A stretch of DNA of 64,000 nt from Nocardioides sp. WS12 (GTDB taxonomy: Bacteria > Actinomycetota > Actinomycetes > Propionibacteriales > Nocardioidaceae). The notes under the pieces are model-generated. The model was not told where the DNA came from. It did no database searches and saw only the letters and a list, made by a program, of their open reading frames with translations. The translations under genes and the position numbers were made by a program. The first letter of the stretch is position 1; each line of letters opens with the position of its first letter. The stretch is from NCBI RefSeq assembly GCF_014108865.1, contig NZ_CP053928.1:1054001-1118000 (forward strand), given 5' to 3'. Of the stretch, positions 60,839-64,000 are shown in pieces.

Positions 60839-61942
60839 GTGGATATCTGGCCGGTGCGCGGCAACCCCGCCGAGGTGGTCGACGGCCTGCGCTCGTGGCT
60901 GTTCGAGGGCGACACATCCGCGCGCGCCCTGGTGGTCGAGACGTCCGGATCCACGGGGGCTCCGAAGCGGGTCCTGCTGACCCGGAAAGCCCTGCTGGCA
61001 TCGGTCCACGCGTCGGCCGCCCGGATGGGCGCCACCGGGCCGTGGGTCCTCGCCGTACCGCCGACCTTCGTGGCCGGGGTCCAGGTCATCGCGCGGTCGC
61101 TGGCGGCCGGTCACGAGCCGATCCTGCTGGAGCGCGATGGCTGGCCCGAGGGCAGTGGCTGGTTCGTCTCGCTCGTCCCGACCCAATTGACCCGGATGCT
61201 CGACGATCCCGCGGGCCTGGCTGCCCTGCAGCGGGCCCACACGGTGCTGCTCGGCGGCGGCCCGATCGGCCCTGCGCTGCGCGCCCGTGCGGCCGGCGCC
61301 GGCGTCCATGTCGTCGCTTCCTACGGCTCCGCCGAGACCGCCGGTGGCTGTGTGTACGACGGTCTGCCCCTCGACGGCGTCGCCGTCGCGCTCGGCGACG
61401 CTGGCCGGATCCGGATCGCCGGCCCCACCCTCTTCACCGAGTACGTCGACCAGGCCGACCTGACGCGCGGGACGCTCGTCGACGGGTGGTTCCTCACCTC
61501 CGACGCCGGCCGGATCGACGAGGACGGGCGACTGGTCGTGATCGGGCGGATCGACGACGTGATCGTGAGTGGTGGCCTGAACGTCCCCGGGCCCGCGGTG
61601 GCCGAGCGGTTGCTGGCCCATCCGTCGATCGCTGCGGTCGAAGTGCTCGGTGTGCCGGATGCGGAGTGGGGGAACCGCGTTGTCGCCTTCGTGGTGGTCG
61701 CTCCGGGGGTTTCGAGGCTCGCTGACGCTCGCACCTCAACCACCGGAGTGCCGTCGGTGGTTGAGGTGCGAGGAGCGCCAGCGACGAGCCTCGAAACCAC
61801 CCTCCGCGCCTGGGTCGCCGAGGCCCACCCCCGCGCCTGGGCGCCGCGCCAGTTCGTCGTCCTGGACGAGATCCCGCTGCTGCCGAACGGCAAGCCCGAC
61901 CGCCGGGGCCTTCTCTCGCTCGTCGAGGAGGTCGCCCGGTGA
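60839..61942 (+). CDS. menE: o-succinylbenzoate-CoA ligase
   Basis: 367 residues from GTG (VDIWPVRGNPAEVVDGL). The AMP-binding core is VVETSGSTGAPKRVLLTRKA, SYGSAETAGG and FLTSDAGRIDEDGRLVVIGR, and the catalytic Lys is in LLPNGKPDRRG. It activates succinylbenzoate for menaquinone. Residues about 290–321 are encoded by a dispersed inverted repeat inserted in frame at the domain hinge. The short size fits actinobacterial MenE. It overlaps menC by 4 bases. Confidence 0.92.
   Translation: MDIWPVRGNPAEVVDGLRSWLFEGDTSARALVVETSGSTGAPKRVLLTRKALLASVHASAARMGATGPWVLAVPPTFVAGVQVIARSLAAGHEPILLERDGWPEGSGWFVSLVPTQLTRMLDDPAGLAALQRAHTVLLGGGPIGPALRARAAGAGVHVVASYGSAETAGGCVYDGLPLDGVAVALGDAGRIRIAGPTLFTEYVDQADLTRGTLVDGWFLTSDAGRIDEDGRLVVIGRIDDVIVSGGLNVPGPAVAERLLAHPSIAAVEVLGVPDAEWGNRVVAFVVVAPGVSRLADARTSTTGVPSVVEVRGAPATSLETTLRAWVAEAHPRAWAPRQFVVLDEIPLLPNGKPDRRGLLSLVEEVAR
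61708..61798 (+). repeat. 91-bp dispersed inverted repeat inside menE
   Basis: Inner arms CTCGCACCTCAACCACCG and CGGTGGTTGAGGTGCGAG (18 bp) and outer arms GGTTTCGAGGCTCG and CGAGCCTCGAAACC (14 bp) pair perfectly around a 9-base loop. It stays open in the menE frame. The right half recurs in menD. Confidence 0.9.
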
Positions 61943-62889
61943 AGGTCGTCGCGATCCCGATGCGCACGCGCTTTCGTGGAATCACCGTCCGCGAGGTCGC
62001 GCTGTTGCGCGGGCCCGGCGGGTGGGGTGAGTGGAGCCCCTTCCTGGAGTACCCCCCCGACGTGGCCGAGGCCTGGCTGCGCTGCGCGGAGGAGTCCGCT
62101 GCCGGCGACTGGCCGGCACCGCTCCGGTCCTCGATCCCGGTCAACGTCACCGTCCCTGCCGTCGGTCCGGAGCGCGCGCACGCCATCGTGCTCGACGGCG
62201 GTTGCCGCACGGCCAAGGTGAAGGTGGCCGAACCCGGCCAGACCCTCGCTGATGACGAGGCCCGGGTCGAAGCGGTGCGGGACGCGCTCGGACCCGATGG
62301 CCGGATCCGGGTCGACGCCAACGGCGCCTGGTCCGTCGACGAAGCAGTGCTCGCGATCGGTCGCCTCGATCGTGCTGCTGGCGGTCTGGAGTACGCCGAA
62401 CAACCGACCGCGTCCGTCGAGGACCTCGCCCGCGTTCGTCGCCGCGTGGACGTCCCGATCGCAGCGGACGAGTCGATCCGCCGGGCCGAGGACCCCTATC
62501 GGGTGCGGGATCTCGAGGCCGCCGACATCGCCGTGCTCAAGGTGCAGCCGTTGGGCGGAGTCCGTGCCTGCCTCGAGATCGCCGAACGGATCGGCCTGCC
62601 GGTCGTCGTGTCGTCCGCGCTCGAGACCTCGGTCGGCATCGCCGCCGGGGTTGCGCTCGCGGCCGCGCTGCCCGACCTGCCGTACGCCTGCGGGCTCGCC
62701 ACGGTGCAGCTCCTCACCTCGGACGTGGTGGCCCACCCGTTGCTCCCCGTCGACGGAGCCCTGCCCGTGCAACGGCCCACGGTCGACGTACAACAGCTGA
62801 CGGCGCTGGGTGCGGCTCCGGACCGGGTCGAGCACTGGGAGGCCAGGCTCGCCGCAGTGCGCTCGCTGCGGGAGAATCGTCCATCATGA
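61939..62889 (+). CDS. menC: o-succinylbenzoate synthase
   Basis: 316 residues from GTG (VKVVAIPMRTRFRGITVRE). Enolase superfamily: the paired lysines are TAKVKVAEPG and VLKVQPLGG, and the metal ligands are Asp in IRVDANGAW, Glu in YAEQPT and Asp in IAADESIRR. It dehydrates SHCHC to succinylbenzoate. It is coupled to menE and menD by GTGA and ATGA overlaps. Confidence 0.94.
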   Translation: MKVVAIPMRTRFRGITVREVALLRGPGGWGEWSPFLEYPPDVAEAWLRCAEESAAGDWPAPLRSSIPVNVTVPAVGPERAHAIVLDGGCRTAKVKVAEPGQTLADDEARVEAVRDALGPDGRIRVDANGAWSVDEAVLAIGRLDRAAGGLEYAEQPTASVEDLARVRRRVDVPIAADESIRRAEDPYRVRDLEAADIAVLKVQPLGGVRACLEIAERIGLPVVVSSALETSVGIAAGVALAAALPDLPYACGLATVQLLTSDVVAHPLLPVDGALPVQRPTVDVQQLTALGAAPDRVEHWEARLAAVRSLRENRPS

Positions 62890-64000
62890 CCTCCCCGACC
62901 TCGCCCGAGAGCGCTGCTGACAGCGCCGCCGCCCTGGCGGACGCCCTGGTCGCCTGGCTCGCCCGGGCCGGGGTCACCGACGTCGTCGTCGCGCCGGGAT
63001 CACGCAATGCCCCCTTGTCGATGGCGTTGTGGGCAGCGGCGCAGGCTGGCGGAGCCCGCCTGCACACGCGGATCGACGAACGGACCGCCGGCTTCCTCGC
63101 CCTCGGGCTGACCAAGAGCGGCTCGCGCGCCGCGGTCCTCACCACGTCGGGGACGGCCGTCGCCAACCTCCACCCGGCGGTGCTCGAGGGGATCCACGCA
63201 GGCGTCGGCCTGATCGTGGTCTCCGCCGACCGACCCGCTCGCCTGCGCGGCACCGGCGCCAACCAGACCACCGAACAGACCGGCATCTTCGGCCCCCTCC
63301 TGCAGTCGTACGACGTCGCGACCGTGGCCGCGCTCGATGCCGTCGCAGCAGGTCCCCATGACGTCGTCCACGTGAACCTGCAGTTGGATGCCCCTCTCGT
63401 GCCCGCCGGGCCCGTGACCCGTCCGTCGGTCGAGCTTGTCGAGACAGCCAACGGGCCGATGGCGCGCCAGCCGGGGGTTGACGTGCGAGGAGCGCCAGCG
63501 ACCAGCCTCGAAACCACCCTGCTCACCCGCGGTCCGCGCACGGTCGTGGTGGCCGGTGACGACTCGGGCCCGCCAGCCCGCCAACTCGCCGAAACGGCCG
63601 GGTGGCCGCTCCTGGCCGAACCGACGAGCGGTGCCCGCACCGGCGAGAACGCCCTGCGCACCTACCGCCTGCTGCTCGGTACCGACCTCGGCGCGCGCAT
63701 CGAGCGGGTCGTCGTCTTCGGTCGCCCGACCCTGTCCCGTCCCGTCACCCGGCTCCTCGAGCGCCCCGATGTCGAGGTGCTCGTCGTGCCGGGCCGCGGC
63801 ATCTGGCCGCCGAAGCCGGAGCGCTCGACGGCGATCTTCGCGCCCCGCTGGGGCGAGGACGACGTGGACGACCCGGCCTGGTTCGACGCCTGGAAAGACG
63901 CCGACCGCGCCCTCGGTCGTCGGATCGACCGGTTGCTCGCGGACCAGCCCACCCTGACGCCGTACGACGTCGCGGGGAGCACATTCGCAGCGTTGCCCGC
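62886..64000 (+). CDS. menD: SEPHCHC synthase MenD, N-terminal part (3' end outside window)
   Basis: 371 codons are present and the frame is open at the window end. VVVAPGSRNAPLSMALWAA and RIDERTAGFLALGLTKSG form the thiamine-diphosphate N-terminal site. TTSGTAVANLHPAV, VSADRPARLRGTGANQTTEQ and LRTYRLLLGTDLG follow. It adds a succinyl semialdehyde unit from 2-oxoglutarate to isochorismate. Residues about 180–213 (PSVELVETANGPMARQPG, then VDVRGAPATSLETTL) are repeat-derived and sit in the linker between the first two domains. Confidence 0.94.
   Translation, partial: MTSPTSPESAADSAAALADALVAWLARAGVTDVVVAPGSRNAPLSMALWAAAQAGGARLHTRIDERTAGFLALGLTKSGSRAAVLTTSGTAVANLHPAVLEGIHAGVGLIVVSADRPARLRGTGANQTTEQTGIFGPLLQSYDVATVAALDAVAAGPHDVVHVNLQLDAPLVPAGPVTRPSVELVETANGPMARQPGVDVRGAPATSLETTLLTRGPRTVVVAGDDSGPPARQLAETAGWPLLAEPTSGARTGENALRTYRLLLGTDLGARIERVVVFGRPTLSRPVTRLLERPDVEVLVVPGRGIWPPKPERSTAIFAPRWGEDDVDDPAWFDAWKDADRALGRRIDRLLADQPTLTPYDVAGSTFAALP
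63476..63520 (+). repeat. half copy of the menE repeat inside menD
   Basis: These 45 bases match 61759–61803 in menE at 43 positions and are read in the same frame, giving VDVRGAPATSLETTL against VEVRGAPATSLETTL. A VELVET-coding piece of the related repeat lies 40 bases upstream. Confidence 0.9.

Noticed and set aside
1..64000. CRISPR arrays, insertion sequences, tRNA and rRNA genes
   Set aside because: None seen. The repeats present are single palindromes or short coding tandem repeats, no transposase motif occurs, and no tRNA T-loop pattern with matching stems was found by eye.

Overview
High-GC actinobacterial chromosome. GTG starts, 4-base ATGA/GTGA gene overlaps, leaderless promoters and dispersed GGTTTCGAG…CCTCAACCACC repeats point to the Nocardioides/Nocardioidaceae group; this placement is an inference. 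Much of the gene order from about 17.6 kb onward follows, as I recall it, the Mycobacterium tuberculosis Rv0496–Rv0555 block (ppx, isomerase-like, proC, HTH, bS22, epimerase, acyltransferase, HAD, glutaredoxin-like, hemA/C/D/B, hemL, phosphatase, thioredoxin-like, ccdA, resB, ccsB, menA, menE, menC, menD). It is therefore a conserved core backbone with accessory inserts. No transposase, CRISPR, tRNA, rRNA or prophage gene is visible. No gene-free stretch exceeds 300 bases; the longest are about 190–210 bases.

Layout. 0–4.2 kb: cofactor synthesis (panC end, panD, nadB, nadC, coaX). 4.2–7.4 kb: lsr2 and clpC, the latter behind a probable ClgR box and a SigR/SigH-type promoter. 7.4–12.5 kb: F420-type reductase, mutY, a membrane protein, disA and radA. 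12.5–17.6 kb: LacI regulator, secreted subtilase, methyltransferase, glyoxalase-like protein and a cysteine-rich protein. 17.6–24.2 kb: ppx, isomerase-like, ABC exporter, proline dehydrogenase, an inserted secreted Ig-like protein, proC. 24.2–33.2 kb: HAD, HTH, bS22, epimerase, acyltransferase, RsbN/BldN-type anti-sigma and sigma pair, SerB-like HAD, acyl-CoA ligase, glutaredoxin-like. 33.2–36.8 kb: a GtrABC-like surface glycosylation set. 36.9–47.6 kb: rex-hemA-hemC-hemD, an inserted sigma/sensor pair, hemB, lytic transglycosylase, hemL. 47.6–53.7 kb: cytochrome c maturation (resA, ccdA, resB, ccsB), an SDR and small membrane proteins. 53.7 kb to the end: menaquinone genes menA and menE-menC-menD, separated by the most unusual part of the window.

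That unusual part (54.5–60.8 kb) is a compact operon of glutamate-cysteine ligase, glutathione synthetase, MAPEG protein, gamma-glutamyl hydrolase-like class I amidotransferase and an MFS transporter. A MarR regulator is divergent, and tandem 17-bp repeats lie in the shared promoter. A second, paralogous MFS gene lies beyond marR. It reads as a self-contained glutathione synthesis, use, breakdown and export module inside an organism group that normally relies on mycothiol.

Other signals not explained by ordinary gene calls: a second, synonymously diverged copy of the proline dehydrogenase 3' end downstream of an inserted gene; a dispersed repeat translated in the same frame inside both MenE and MenD; several large palindromic elements; a structured leader before the lytic transglycosylase; and a probable CTG start for the GtrA protein.
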